NCBI GenBank assembly: GCA_017621815.1
Contig: JAGASK010000035.1
Span: 1 to 38,503 of the forward strand
Direction: 5' to 3'
Length of the DNA stretch: 38,503 bases
Source of the DNA: Lachnospiraceae bacterium
GTDB lineage: Bacteria; Bacillota; Clostridia; Lachnospirales; Lachnospiraceae
Shown: piece after piece, positions 1 through 8,313 of the stretch
How the letters are laid out: each line of letters starts with the position of its first letter
Numbering within the stretch: position 1 is the stretch's first letter
Program-made: the position numbers and the translations under genes
The notes under the pieces: generated by a model
Seen by the model: only the letters and a program-made list of their open reading frames with translations
What the model was told of the DNA's origin: nothing
Database searches by the model: none

Positions 1-34
1 TAATACGGGAATCAAAGAAGAAAAAGTAATAATA

Positions 35-102
35 TATAGCTACATTTTCAGCTATAAAAAAATCCGCAGAAAGCTTGATTTTAAAGCAATCTACGGATTT
101 TT
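35..102. terminator. Two consecutive hairpins, the second a likely bidirectional terminator
   Basis: Positions 58-70 and 90-102 form a 13-bp stem with one mismatch around a 19-nt loop. It has an A-run on the left side and a T-run on the right, the form of a bidirectional intrinsic terminator. Just left of it, 35-41 and 50-56 form a perfect 7-bp stem with an 8-nt loop. No gene is visible in 1-57, so the gene terminated here would lie outside the window or end just before it. From 103 to 268 I see only AT-rich spacer leading to the sigma factor ribosome binding site. Confidence 0.6.
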
Positions 103-268
103 GCTGTCAAAGATGGGATTTTAACAAACATTCTTCATCCCGGCAACAGTAATGTTATGAAAATTTTCGCTTTCTGCAGCAACGCTTTTTTAAATTACCT
201 TATTTTAAAAATTATATGGCATCATTTGAGGCTTAAATGCGTGTTATGATATATGGGAGGTGAGAGGC

Positions 269-736
269 ATGTCAGTGGAAGAAATTGTCAATGAATATGG
301 AAATATGCTTTTTAAGCTATGCATCGTCCTGCTGTGCAACGAGCAGGATGCACAGGATGCCGTACAGGAAACATTTATCAGATATATGGAACATGCTCCT
401 GCTTTTCAGAATAAAGCCCATGAGAAAGCATGGTTAACGAAGGTGGCTGCCAATCTGTGCAGGGATGTGTACCGCAGCAGAATGAGACATCCCACAGTGA
501 ACCTGGACGAAATTTCAGAATATTGCGAACTGCCGGAGCAAGGCGAAGTGCTCTCGGAATTAATGAATCTTCCCAGTCAATTAAAAACAGTGATTTATCT
601 GCACTATATAGAAGGTTACAAAACCACGGAAATCGCAGCCATGATGGGAACTACTGTAAATGCCGTAAGAAAAAGGCTGCAAAGGGGCAGGGAATGCCTG
701 AAGCTTTCTTTATCGGAAAACAGCAGGAGCCTGTAA
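269..736 (+). CDS. ECF-type RNA polymerase sigma factor
   Basis: A 155-residue ECF (sigma-70 group 4) factor, expected to direct RNA polymerase to a small stress or envelope regulon. Sigma region 2 spans about residues 8-70, with the core-binding pattern NEQDAQDAVQETFIRY. Region 4 spans about 95-150, with a helix-turn-helix around KTTEIAAMMGTTVNAVRKRL. I chose the ATG at 269 because GGGAGG (255-260) sits 8 nt upstream; the in-frame GTG at 260 overlaps that site. The next gene starts 29 bp later and encodes a membrane protein with a cytoplasmic N-terminus, the usual sigma/anti-sigma arrangement. The target promoters cannot be read from this window. Confidence 0.9.
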   Translation: MSVEEIVNEYGNMLFKLCIVLLCNEQDAQDAVQETFIRYMEHAPAFQNKAHEKAWLTKVAANLCRDVYRSRMRHPTVNLDEISEYCELPEQGEVLSELMNLPSQLKTVIYLHYIEGYKTTEIAAMMGTTVNAVRKRLQRGRECLKLSLSENSRSL

Positions 737-765
737 TTGTATAGAAAGAAAGGTGTGAAAGTATC

Positions 766-1977
766 ATGAAGGTAAAGGACTTAAAAGAGGCCGTAAACGG
801 CATCAGCATGAATGATGAGATGCAGAAAAAAATAATAAAAAATGTAAAGTCACAAACAAACGGGAAGCAGAAAATAAGCAGCCCTCATCACTGGCCAAAA
901 ACAGCCGCAGCTGCGGCAATTGTGATTGCTGTATTGGGAATAGCTGCCTTTCCGGTAAAAGCCTTTGTCAATTCACTTGTACAGGAGCGTATGGAAAAGA
1001 TACCGGAAGAAGAAATCATCTCTATTGCTGATAAGGTTGAAAACCAGACTGAAGAGGCAGACAGCTATTCCAGGGAATATACAGCCGGCGAACAGACAAG
1101 GTATCAGGAACTGTATCAGCAATATCAGAATGGTGTTTTCCCTGAAAATGAAATTCCACAGGCTGACAGCGAAGAAGCTGCGGATAAATATGAATTCTGT
1201 TATCTGACCCCCACCGGTCGTTTCTGTCTGCCGGAGCGGGAACTGACAGATGAAGAACTTATGGAAATCATTGATTTTATATTAAAGAGAGAATACGCCT
1301 TCAACCAAAACTACGAGAAAGAACACGCAGAAGAAATTGCACAGGAAAAGGAACTGGAAAAAGCGGCAATTACAGCAAATGTGGAAAACGGAGGAATTAC
1401 AGAGCAGCAGGCCATAGAAACAGCATCCGCACTTCTGCCTGAGTTTTATGGAATTACGGGAGAGGGCATGGAATTTAATCACTATTACGATGGAGGCGAT
1501 AATCAGTCAGCACTGCAGGCAGAGCCATACTATTGCGTGAATTGGTGCGATATTATTAATCATCAGTATTATTATTTCTTCATCAGTGCACAAAACGGAC
1601 GCTTAATGAACACCACACACAGCAGCAGTGACATTGCAGATGCCAAAGGAGTAACAACTAAGGAAGCTGAAGATATCATTCCCGTCCTGCAGGAACAGGC
1701 GGCAGGCTTCATGCAGGAAAAGCTGAAGACACCATATGAGAAAGAATACATATACTATCTGACTTATAATGACGGAACCACCACCAGATATGCCAAATTC
1801 ATTTTTGAAAAGGGAGACGGGGGCGCCTGTGAAGTATCTTATCTCTGGGATGGTACTTTCACCGGTTATGAAGAAACTGACTTGGCGGATTATGAAAACG
1901 GAAAAACAATTTCCCAGTCTTCAGAAGACGGGAAAAAAGAAGTAAAAACAATTTTCAGACCTTTATCTGCCGGTTAA
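766..1977 (+). CDS. Membrane-anchored probable anti-sigma factor
   Basis: A 403-residue protein with a short cytoplasmic N-terminus (about 1-44), one transmembrane segment (about 46-68, rich in Ala, Ile and Val) and a large extracytoplasmic part. Roughly residues 200-290 (from ITEQQAIETA) look PepSY-like, an impression rather than a tested match. It follows the ECF sigma gene by 29 bp in the same direction, so the inferred role is to hold the sigma factor at the membrane until a signal reaches the outer domain. I see no zinc-binding HxxxCxxC anti-sigma motif at the N-terminus, so it is not a classical ZAS protein. An acidic, Glu/Gln-rich stretch (about 75-200) links the membrane segment to the outer domain. 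Confidence 0.7.
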   Translation: MKVKDLKEAVNGISMNDEMQKKIIKNVKSQTNGKQKISSPHHWPKTAAAAAIVIAVLGIAAFPVKAFVNSLVQERMEKIPEEEIISIADKVENQTEEADSYSREYTAGEQTRYQELYQQYQNGVFPENEIPQADSEEAADKYEFCYLTPTGRFCLPERELTDEELMEIIDFILKREYAFNQNYEKEHAEEIAQEKELEKAAITANVENGGITEQQAIETASALLPEFYGITGEGMEFNHYYDGGDNQSALQAEPYYCVNWCDIINHQYYYFFISAQNGRLMNTTHSSSDIADAKGVTTKEAEDIIPVLQEQAAGFMQEKLKTPYEKEYIYYLTYNDGTTTRYAKFIFEKGDGGACEVSYLWDGTFTGYEETDLADYENGKTISQSSEDGKKEVKTIFRPLSAG

Positions 1978-2032
1978 ATCCAAAGCTCCTGCAAGACAAA
2001 TGCCAAGTCCGGCAAAGGACTTATTTTCAAAA

Positions 2033-2076
2033 GTTCAGCCCCGCTCAGGCTTTTAAAATCCTGAACAGGGCTGAAC
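2033..2076. terminator. Bidirectional terminator between convergent genes
   Basis: A perfect 9-bp outer stem (2033-2041 with 2068-2076) encloses an inner 5-bp stem across a small internal loop. It sits between the convergent ends of the anti-sigma gene (stop at 1977) and the rsmH-type gene (stop at 2107). The T-tracts are short on both sides, so termination strength is uncertain. Confidence 0.65.
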
Positions 2077-2106
2077 TGATATGTCATTTTTACCGCCGTT
2101 TTCCTT

Positions 2107-3189
2107 TTATGCCTTCACCGCCCAGCGCATCTTGGTAGAACGTGCCCTGCTGTTTTCTGCGCATTCCTTCGCAGAAGGGCGGATAACTTCATCTGCTATA
2201 TCACTGAAAACGCCGTTCTTTTGAAACTCCTTAAAGGCTTTCTTCACCAGCCTGTCTTCCCCTGAATGAAAAGTCAGAATGGCAATTCTTCCGCCGGGTG
2301 CCATAACTGACGGCAGTTTTTGCAAAAAGGCATCCAACACCTCGAACTCACTGTTCACATCAATCCGAAGGGCCTGAAAGACTCTGGCACAGGATTTCTT
2401 AACAGCTTCCTTCTGTTCCTTTGCGGGCAGAAAAGAAAGCGCTTCGCCAATCACCCCGGCAAGCTGGGTAGTCGTTTCAATCACCTGACCCTTTTTCAGC
2501 TTAGCCGCTATCGCTCTTGCAATCTCCCTGGCATAGGGCTCATCGGAATTATCCCGAAACATCCACTCCAATTCCTCTTTTGAACTCTCCCTCAGTCTTT
2601 GGGATGCCGGAATTCCCGCCTGGGGATTCAGGCGCAAATCAAGGGGACCTTCATTTTTATAGGAAAATCCTCTCTCCGGATTATCAATCTGCATAGAGGA
2701 TACGCCAAGGTCTGCAAGCAAAAAATCAAAGGGACCATGCTCTTTTGCCACCTTGTCAATATTGGCAAAATTTTCGTGGATAACAGTTAAAATATCATCT
2801 CCGTAGCCCAAATCATTTAAACGCTGCTTCGTCTTTACAATTTCAATGGGGTCTATATCCAAAGCATAAAGATGCCCCTTACCGCCAAGGCACTGCAGCA
2901 TTTTCTGACTGTGCCCGCCGTACCCGAGAGTTGCATCCAGACCCTTTTGCCCCGGCTTTATCTGTAAAAAATCCAGAATTTCCTGCACACAAACAGAAAG
3001 GTGCATACCCGCAGGGGTACTGCCTTTTCTGATGACCTTTTCTATGGTGTCCTGATATTTTTCAGGATTCAGTTCTTTGTATTTCTCACTGTATTTTCTG
3101 GGATGGCTCCCTTTATACCGCACACGGCGCCTGTGAGGCTGTCCGCCCTGCCCCTCCGGCAGCCTGTTAGATTCTTCTGCTTCCATCAT
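2107..3189 (-). CDS. rsmH: RsmH-type 16S rRNA C1402 N4-methyltransferase, N-terminally extended
   Basis: RsmH (MraW) methylates N4 of C1402 in 16S rRNA using SAM. Visible family motifs are GLDATLGYGGHSQKML (SAM site), LLADLGVSSMQID, RGFSYKNEGPLDLRLN and ILTFHSGEDRLVKKAF. The C-terminus ARSTKMRWAVK matches the family ending. The protein has 360 residues against roughly 310 usually. The extra length is a basic N-terminal extension of about 60 residues before the conserved MHLSV segment. The gene stands alone instead of in the dcw cell-division cluster, so it may be a second paralogue and its exact target base is inference. A double ATG at the start leaves the first codon ambiguous by one residue. 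An AAAGG/AGGG Shine-Dalgarno lies just upstream. Confidence 0.9.
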   Translation of the reverse strand: MMEAEESNRLPEGQGGQPHRRRVRYKGSHPRKYSEKYKELNPEKYQDTIEKVIRKGSTPAGMHLSVCVQEILDFLQIKPGQKGLDATLGYGGHSQKMLQCLGGKGHLYALDIDPIEIVKTKQRLNDLGYGDDILTVIHENFANIDKVAKEHGPFDFLLADLGVSSMQIDNPERGFSYKNEGPLDLRLNPQAGIPASQRLRESSKEELEWMFRDNSDEPYAREIARAIAAKLKKGQVIETTTQLAGVIGEALSFLPAKEQKEAVKKSCARVFQALRIDVNSEFEVLDAFLQKLPSVMAPGGRIAILTFHSGEDRLVKKAFKEFQKNGVFSDIADEVIRPSAKECAENSRARSTKMRWAVKA

Positions 3190-3340
3190 CGCCCTGCCTT
3201 TCTCTTACATTTTCAAATCCCATTTTCCAAAATCTCCGCTGTTCTCTGCTTATAATAATACCCGAAAGCTGATAAAAACACCACCCTTATCGGCAGGCAA
3301 ATTAATTGCAGCATGGCTGTTCGATTCCTTCCTGTCAAAA

Positions 3341-3918
3341 TTATCGCAGTCTGTTACTGAATACCCACGAGTAAAATAAATCTTTTTTAGGTTTTTGATA
3401 GCTGTACTCTATCAATGTTTCTGTATTATCAATAATTTTAACAGCCTCATCCAGTACTTGCTGTGATGTTTTGTTTGTTATATCTATTTCTACTTCATTT
3501 ATCAACAGAGGTCTTTTATTTATTTTATCAAAGCATTTTCTTTGCAATTCATAATCAAGAAGACCATTTTTTCTATTCTTCATTTGATTATGAAGTTGTG
3601 ACAAGTCATTACAGGTAAGTTTAATGGTAATATAGTTATATCCCTTAAAAACATCAGGTATGTCAGCAGTTCTTAAATCATCAAAATCACTGCCAATAAT
3701 ATTCTTAATTCCCATCTCATGGAATTTCATCATTTGTGCCACACAACATTCCCAACACACTTGTTCTTCAAATACACCCTCATCTACATTTTCAGGTATT
3801 CCAAATTCAGGAACCATATTTTGTTCAACGAAAGCACCCTTATAATGTAAAACAACCCCTTTCCCAAGGTTGTCTTGCCAATACCGCTTGTTCCAATAAT
3901 AAAAATAAAATCTCTCAT
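3341..3918 (-). pseudogene. P-loop (AAA/kinase-like) ATPase broken by a single-base frameshift
   Basis: A start ATG at 3918-3916 (GGAG about 8 nt upstream) opens a frame reading MRDFIFIIGTSGIGKTTLGK, a clear Walker A motif. That frame runs into a stop near 3782. The downstream frame contains AFVEQNMVPEFGIPE and continues to a stop at 3341. Restoring one base near 3848-3862 joins the two into about 192 residues, and 578 nt is exactly one base short of a whole codon number. The C-terminal 158 residues remain open and could be translated from an internal ATG at 3817, but without the nucleotide-binding loop. The family resembles small kinase-like AAA proteins of unknown substrate. A sequencing error or programmed frameshifting could also explain the break. 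Confidence 0.75.
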
Positions 3919-4033
3919 TTCAAATGCTCCACATTTTCTCTGACTTTATCACTATAGCTTCTGATTTTCAGACTTCTTTAACATTTTCATTATATCACTC
4001 AGATATGAAATCCTCCACTATCATGAATCAGAG

Positions 4034-4082
4034 AACGCCGGAATCACGCAAAAACATAAAGTTTATGCGGATTTCCGGCGTT
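4034..4082. terminator. Terminator hairpin downstream of the GH31 gene
   Basis: AACGCCGGAA at 4034-4043 pairs perfectly with TTCCGGCGTT at 4073-4082, and the inner part extends the stem with a bulge. It lies about 60 bp beyond the GH31 stop, in the gap before the broken P-loop gene. The T-tract is weak on both sides, so the call rests on stem quality and position. Confidence 0.6.
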
Positions 4083-4141
4083 TTCCAATCCCTCAGCCGA
4101 CCCAAAATCATCTTGCGGAAGAGAGAAAAATTCTACTACTT

Positions 4142-6142
4142 TCACGCCTGTACTCTTTTAAATACCGGAATCATTTCGATAGGTGCAGCGCAAAGAACCC
4201 TTTGCCCGCCTTCATATTCCTTATCATCATTCAGGTTTTTCCATGTGCCTGCCGGAAGATAAACCTCTCTTTCAAATTCACCTGCATGGAGAATGGGCGC
4301 AACCAGATAATCGGAACCAAACATATACTGGTCATTCAATTCCCAACATTTTTCATCCTCAGGAAATTCATAAAACATGGTACGCATCAAAGGTGCGCCG
4401 GTTTCACTGGCCTCCTTCATCAGCTTCGCAATGTAGGGCTTTAAAGACAGTCTGGTATCCAGCTGCTTTTTCATAATGGCAAAGGCTTCTTCCCCATAGC
4501 TCCACAGCTCATTATCACGTCCTGTGTAAAGGTATCCGCCGCCGTATTCTTTATCGGAAAGGGGCGCAATATCGTGAGGTCCCCTGTCACCATGCATTCT
4601 TAAAACCGGACAGTATACTGCAAATTCAAACCAGCGAAGAAGCAGCTCTTTAAATGCAGGGTCATCCACATCATCCGTCATAAAACCGCCGATATCAGTA
4701 GTCCACCAGGGAATACCCGCAAGACCAATATTGAGGCCGCCGCTTAACTGGTCACGAAGGGACTCGAAAGTGCTGGGTACATCTCCCGACCATACCAGTG
4801 TGGAATACTTCTGACTGCCCGCCCATGCGCTGCGGACAAGATGAAGCATTTCTTTTTCCCGTCCCAAAGCAGTCATTCCTTCACAGAAGGTCTTTGCATA
4901 CAGCTGCGGATAAATGTTGCTGACTTCAAGAGCACAGCCCAAAGCATAACGGTAATTGTCATAATCATATACCGCAAAATCCGGCTCCGAATTATCCAGC
5001 CAGAACATATCAATGCCGTAATCAACGTAATTCTTTTTGCATATCTCCCATAAATATTCCCTTGCCTTAGGATTGGTAACATCTATTTCCAGACAGTCCC
5101 CCTGAAAATCGTAGGTCTGAAGACTTCCCCTCTCCGTGCGGATAAGAAAGCCCTTGTCAAACATTTCCTGAAAATGAATGCTCTTTTTATCTACCGTAGG
5201 CCATACGGAAACCACTACCTTTGTTCCCATATCATGAAGCTCGTCGCACATTGCCCCGGGGTCCGGCCAGTACTCTGAGTCAAACTGCCAGTCCCCCTGC
5301 CTTGTCCAGTGGAAAAAGTCAATAACAATCACATCCAGCGGAATATTCAGACTCCGGTACTTTCTGGCTACCTTAAGCACCTCTTCCTGGGTACGGTAAC
5401 GGAGCTTACACTGCCACAGTCCCAGCAGGCTTTCCGGCATTACAGCCGTACGTCCCGTTACAGCAGTGTAATTCTCTATAATCTGTGCAGGATTATCCCC
5501 TGCTGTAATCCAGTAATCCATTTCCTTTGTAGCTTCTGCCTGCCATTCCGTGTAGTTTTTACCAAAAGAAACCCTTCCCACCGCAGGATTGTTCCAAAGG
5601 AAACCGTAGCCCAGGCTGGATACCGCAAAGGGAACGGTTACCTGGGAATTTCTCTGTGCCAGTTCCAGAACACAGCCCTTTAAATCAAGATAAGGCTGCT
5701 GATACTGTCCCATGCCGAACATCTTTTCTCCGTCATTGCCTTCAAAGCGCAGGGTAAACTTATAATCACCGCCGATAATCGGCTTATAATCCCTTCCCAC
5801 TATTTTAAGACATCTGCTTTCTTTGCTTTCTGTGCCTTCATAATTCCGGTAATATTCCCTGAGGAAAAGCTTTCCGTCCCTGTAAAAAGAAAGAACTCCT
5901 GAACCGTTTACCCTGATGCTGAGCCGTCCGTTTTTTATAACGGCCTTCTCATTTCCATCAATCGTGATTTCAGCTTTTCTCTGTTCTTCCGGCACTTCCT
6001 CTGAAAGCGCCCAGTTTCGGCCTGTAAAATCCGTATACTGTGTAGCCCTGACCCTTAATGCATCCTGCCCCCAGGCTTCGATACAAAGCAATTCCGTTTG
6101 ATGGCGAGCCACCAATGTGTTGTTTACGTTTGAAAAAATCAT
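4142..6142 (-). CDS. Glycoside hydrolase family 31 alpha-glycosidase (alpha-xylosidase or alpha-glucosidase)
   Basis: A 666-residue intracellular enzyme (no signal peptide) that should release alpha-linked xylose or glucose from oligosaccharide ends with retention. An N-terminal beta-sandwich (about 1-230) precedes the (beta/alpha)8 barrel (about 235-590) and C-terminal beta domains. The predicted nucleophile is D383 in MFWLDNSEPDF; the predicted acid/base is D454 in VWSGDV. IPWWTTDIGGF and the MHGDRGPH segment complete the active-site frame. The ribosome binding site AAGGAGG lies 8 nt before the ATG. It is divergent from an AraC regulator (6283) and has its own promoter at 6167-6195, so it is probably induced by its product. 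GH31 sequence does not separate xylosidase from glucosidase by eye. Confidence 0.88.
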   Translation of the reverse strand: MIFSNVNNTLVARHQTELLCIEAWGQDALRVRATQYTDFTGRNWALSEEVPEEQRKAEITIDGNEKAVIKNGRLSIRVNGSGVLSFYRDGKLFLREYYRNYEGTESKESRCLKIVGRDYKPIIGGDYKFTLRFEGNDGEKMFGMGQYQQPYLDLKGCVLELAQRNSQVTVPFAVSSLGYGFLWNNPAVGRVSFGKNYTEWQAEATKEMDYWITAGDNPAQIIENYTAVTGRTAVMPESLLGLWQCKLRYRTQEEVLKVARKYRSLNIPLDVIVIDFFHWTRQGDWQFDSEYWPDPGAMCDELHDMGTKVVVSVWPTVDKKSIHFQEMFDKGFLIRTERGSLQTYDFQGDCLEIDVTNPKAREYLWEICKKNYVDYGIDMFWLDNSEPDFAVYDYDNYRYALGCALEVSNIYPQLYAKTFCEGMTALGREKEMLHLVRSAWAGSQKYSTLVWSGDVPSTFESLRDQLSGGLNIGLAGIPWWTTDIGGFMTDDVDDPAFKELLLRWFEFAVYCPVLRMHGDRGPHDIAPLSDKEYGGGYLYTGRDNELWSYGEEAFAIMKKQLDTRLSLKPYIAKLMKEASETGAPLMRTMFYEFPEDEKCWELNDQYMFGSDYLVAPILHAGEFEREVYLPAGTWKNLNDDKEYEGGQRVLCAAPIEMIPVFKRVQA

Positions 6143-6166
6143 TGAAATACCTCCTTCTTTTGCCTT

Positions 6167-6195
6167 ATGATAAAACTATAATGATTAATCTTCAA
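6167..6195 (-). promoter_or_regulatory. Sigma-A-type promoter for the GH31 gene
   Basis: On the minus strand TTGAAG (6195-6190) and TATCAT (6172-6167) are separated by exactly 17 bp, 4/6 and 5/6 matches to consensus. The -10 element lies 25 bp upstream of the GH31 start codon, leaving a leader of about 18 nt with the AAGGAGG site. The -35 element overlaps the direct repeat at 6187-6207. Confidence 0.65.
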
Positions 6196-6207
6196 AAAAT
6201 CTTGAAT
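6187..6207. repeat. 11-bp-spaced direct repeat, candidate AraC operator
   Basis: AATCTTCAAA (6187-6196) and AATCTTGAAT (6198-6207) are near-identical half-sites one helical turn apart in the GH31/araC divergent region. AraC-family dimers bind direct half-sites next to or overlapping the -35 element, and this pair overlaps the GH31 -35. Operator function is inference. Confidence 0.4.
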
Positions 6208-6282
6208 TAATTTAACATATGCTAACACGATTCTGATATTTTTTAATTCGCTCAGGTAATTGCGAAAGGGAGACGACAGAAA

Positions 6283-7194
6283 ATGATAAACCAGCAATAT
6301 GAACTGTTACGGGAACGGGTTTCCCACGGAAATGCCAGCTTTCCGCTTATGATATATGAAATTGAAACCGACTTAAGCTTCAAGGAGCGTGTCGGCTGCC
6401 ACTGGCATGATGAAATTGAAATTATGGTGGTAACTAAGGGACAGGCACAGGTGCATATTAACAACCGGAATTATTCTGTAAAAGAAGGCAGCATTATTTT
6501 TATCTCTTCCAACCATCTTCATTCCATAACAGGAAACGGTAATCTGCCCTTTGATTTTTTTGCTGTGGTTTTCAACCAGACCTTTTTAAACAGCTTTGTC
6601 AATGATGCCGTTCAACTGAAATACATTGACTGTCTGAAGAACAGTGAAGCTGTTTTTCCGGAAATCATTTTTCCCCGGCAGGACTGGGAGATAGAAATTT
6701 ATCATTTACTTCTGGATATCCGGGAAATCTTTGCGAAGAAAGAAACAGCTTATGAGCTGCTTATAAAAATTAAGCTGTACACTATCCTGTACCTTCTTTA
6801 TGCCCACTCTGACAAAGAAATCTCTGCCGGACATAAGCATGCAGATTACCATATTACCTTAACTAAAGCTGTCATCGAATATATTAAGGAAAATTATGAA
6901 AACCGCATCTCCCTGCCTGAGCTTTCCGCAAAATTCAATCTCAGCGAAGGGCACTTATCCCGTTTCTTTAAATCCATGACCAAAATGTCCATTGTGGAAT
7001 ATAGCAATTATTACCGCATCAGCAAAAGCCTTATGCTTCTTAAGGAAACGGAAAAAGATATCGGTGAAATTGCCGGAATGACAGGCTTTAACAATATCAG
7101 CTATTACAATAAAATTTTCAAAAAATATATGCATATGACGCCGTCACAGTTCAGGCAGGCCTTACAGGAAAATGAAACTGACGCTTGCATATAA
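6283..7194 (+). CDS. AraC-family transcriptional regulator (cupin sensor domain)
   Basis: A 303-residue regulator. The N-terminal cupin-like ligand domain (about 20-120) carries CHWHDEIEI and a following beta-strand-rich stretch. The C-terminal double helix-turn-helix (about 195-295) shows ISLPELSAKFNLSEGHLSRF and the family signature ending in NISYYNKIFKKYMHMTPSQF. GGGAGA precedes the ATG. It is divergent from the GH31 gene, so it most likely activates that gene in response to the released sugar. It also lies 53 bp upstream of lrgA in the same direction and could be cotranscribed with, or control, the lrg genes. The ligand cannot be read from sequence. Confidence 0.88.
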   Translation: MINQQYELLRERVSHGNASFPLMIYEIETDLSFKERVGCHWHDEIEIMVVTKGQAQVHINNRNYSVKEGSIIFISSNHLHSITGNGNLPFDFFAVVFNQTFLNSFVNDAVQLKYIDCLKNSEAVFPEIIFPRQDWEIEIYHLLLDIREIFAKKETAYELLIKIKLYTILYLLYAHSDKEISAGHKHADYHITLTKAVIEYIKENYENRISLPELSAKFNLSEGHLSRFFKSMTKMSIVEYSNYYRISKSLMLLKETEKDIGEIAGMTGFNNISYYNKIFKKYMHMTPSQFRQALQENETDACI

Positions 7195-7247
7195 ATCTGT
7201 CAGGTGCTATTGTAAACTGGTATCAGTTATTACAGGAGACATTCATT

Positions 7248-7616
7248 ATGAAATACTTAAAACAATTCGGCATTATCCTGCTGATTTCTTTTTTAGGAGA
7301 AATACTTCACTATATGATTCCCCTGCCTGTTCCGGCAAGCATATACGGTATTATTATTATGTTTCTGGGCTTGCAGTTTAAACTGATTCCTCTTTCAGAG
7401 GTAAAAGATACCGGAAAATTTCTGATAGAAATCATGCCCCTTATGTTCATTCCTGCTGCCGTAGGCCTGACAGAATCCTGGAGCATAATCAGACCCTCTA
7501 TTTTGCAATACACTATAATCACCGCAGTTTCTACCATCGCAGTCATGGCAGTCTCCGGCAAAGTAACGCAGCTGGCAATACGCCGCAGCAAAAAGGCGGT
7601 GAAAGAACATGACTGA
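7248..7616 (+). CDS. lrgA: LrgA/CidA-family membrane protein
   Basis: A 122-residue membrane protein with four hydrophobic segments and the family pattern PLPVPASIYGIIIMFLGL in the first half. LrgA/CidA proteins pair with LrgB/CidB. Relatives in Bacillus and Streptococcus work as a pyruvate uptake system, while older work describes them as holin-like modulators of autolysis. The ATG at 7248 is chosen because AGGAG (7234-7238) lies just upstream. An in-frame upstream start at 7185 would lie inside the araC gene and add 21 residues that do not look like LrgA. The gene overlaps lrgB by 8 bp, indicating translational coupling. Confidence 0.85.
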   Translation: MKYLKQFGIILLISFLGEILHYMIPLPVPASIYGIIIMFLGLQFKLIPLSEVKDTGKFLIEIMPLMFIPAAVGLTESWSIIRPSILQYTIITAVSTIAVMAVSGKVTQLAIRRSKKAVKEHD

Positions 7617-8301
7617 TTTTTTTGAGACCTCCGTTTTTCTCGGATTAATAATAAGCCTCTTTTCCTATGGAGCCGGAATGCTTCTGAAAAAGCGCTTTAA
7701 GCTGGGAATTTTTAATCCGCTGCTGATATCTGTTATTTTAACAATCCTCTTTCTTATTGTTTTCCGTATAGATTACGATATTTACTATGAAGGGGCAAAA
7801 TATATCAGCTACCTGCTGACACCTGCCACTGTCTGCCTTGCCATTCCATTATACGAACAGTTGGATGCGCTGAAGAAGAACTGGAAAGCTATCATGGTCG
7901 GAATTACTTCCGGCGTTCTCACCAGCCTGTTATGCATCCTTGGCATGGCACTTTTATTTCATTTAAGCCACGAGGAATATGTTACGCTTTTGCCAAAATC
8001 CATCACAACCGCCATCGGTATGGACGTTTCCGCAGAGCTTGGGGGCTACGTTTCCATTACCGTTGCAGTAATCGTCATAACCGGCGTTTTGGGAAATGTA
8101 ATCGGCGAAGCTGTCCTTAAATTGTTCAGAATCACGGAACCCATCGCCAAAGGCGCAGCCCTGGGATGCGCTTCCCATGCCATAGGCACTTCCAAAGCTA
8201 TGGAGCTTGGAGAAACGGAAGGCGCCATCAGCAGCCTTTCCATTGTTGTTGCCGGTATTCTGACCGTCATCGGCGCATCCGTCTTTGCGCAGTTTTTATA
8301 A
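7609..8301 (+). CDS. lrgB: LrgB/CidB-family membrane protein
   Basis: A 230-residue polytopic protein with about six or seven membrane segments. The family core SITTAIGMDVSAELGGYVSI and the conserved GCASHAIGTSKAMELGE region are both present. It is the partner of LrgA; together they form a membrane system for pyruvate or similar small carboxylates, or a holin-like function in older literature. The start overlaps lrgA by 8 bp and the next gene follows 12 bp after the stop, so this is a tight three-gene unit. Regulation here would be by the adjacent AraC regulator; I see no LytS/LytR two-component pair nearby, which is the partner in many other genomes. Confidence 0.9.
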   Translation: MTDFFETSVFLGLIISLFSYGAGMLLKKRFKLGIFNPLLISVILTILFLIVFRIDYDIYYEGAKYISYLLTPATVCLAIPLYEQLDALKKNWKAIMVGITSGVLTSLLCILGMALLFHLSHEEYVTLLPKSITTAIGMDVSAELGGYVSITVAVIVITGVLGNVIGEAVLKLFRITEPIAKGAALGCASHAIGTSKAMELGETEGAISSLSIVVAGILTVIGASVFAQFL

Positions 8302-8313
8302 AAGGAGTCCTAT

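Noticed and set aside
1282-1482. Minus-strand open frame of 66 codons inside the anti-sigma gene
   Set aside because: It is Phe/Cys-rich low-complexity text opposite a Glu/Lys-rich coding stretch, with no ribosome binding site; a shadow of the real gene.
8046-8270. Long open frame opposite lrgB
   Set aside because: lrgB is clear by family motifs, and the reverse frame has no start context or recognisable fold.
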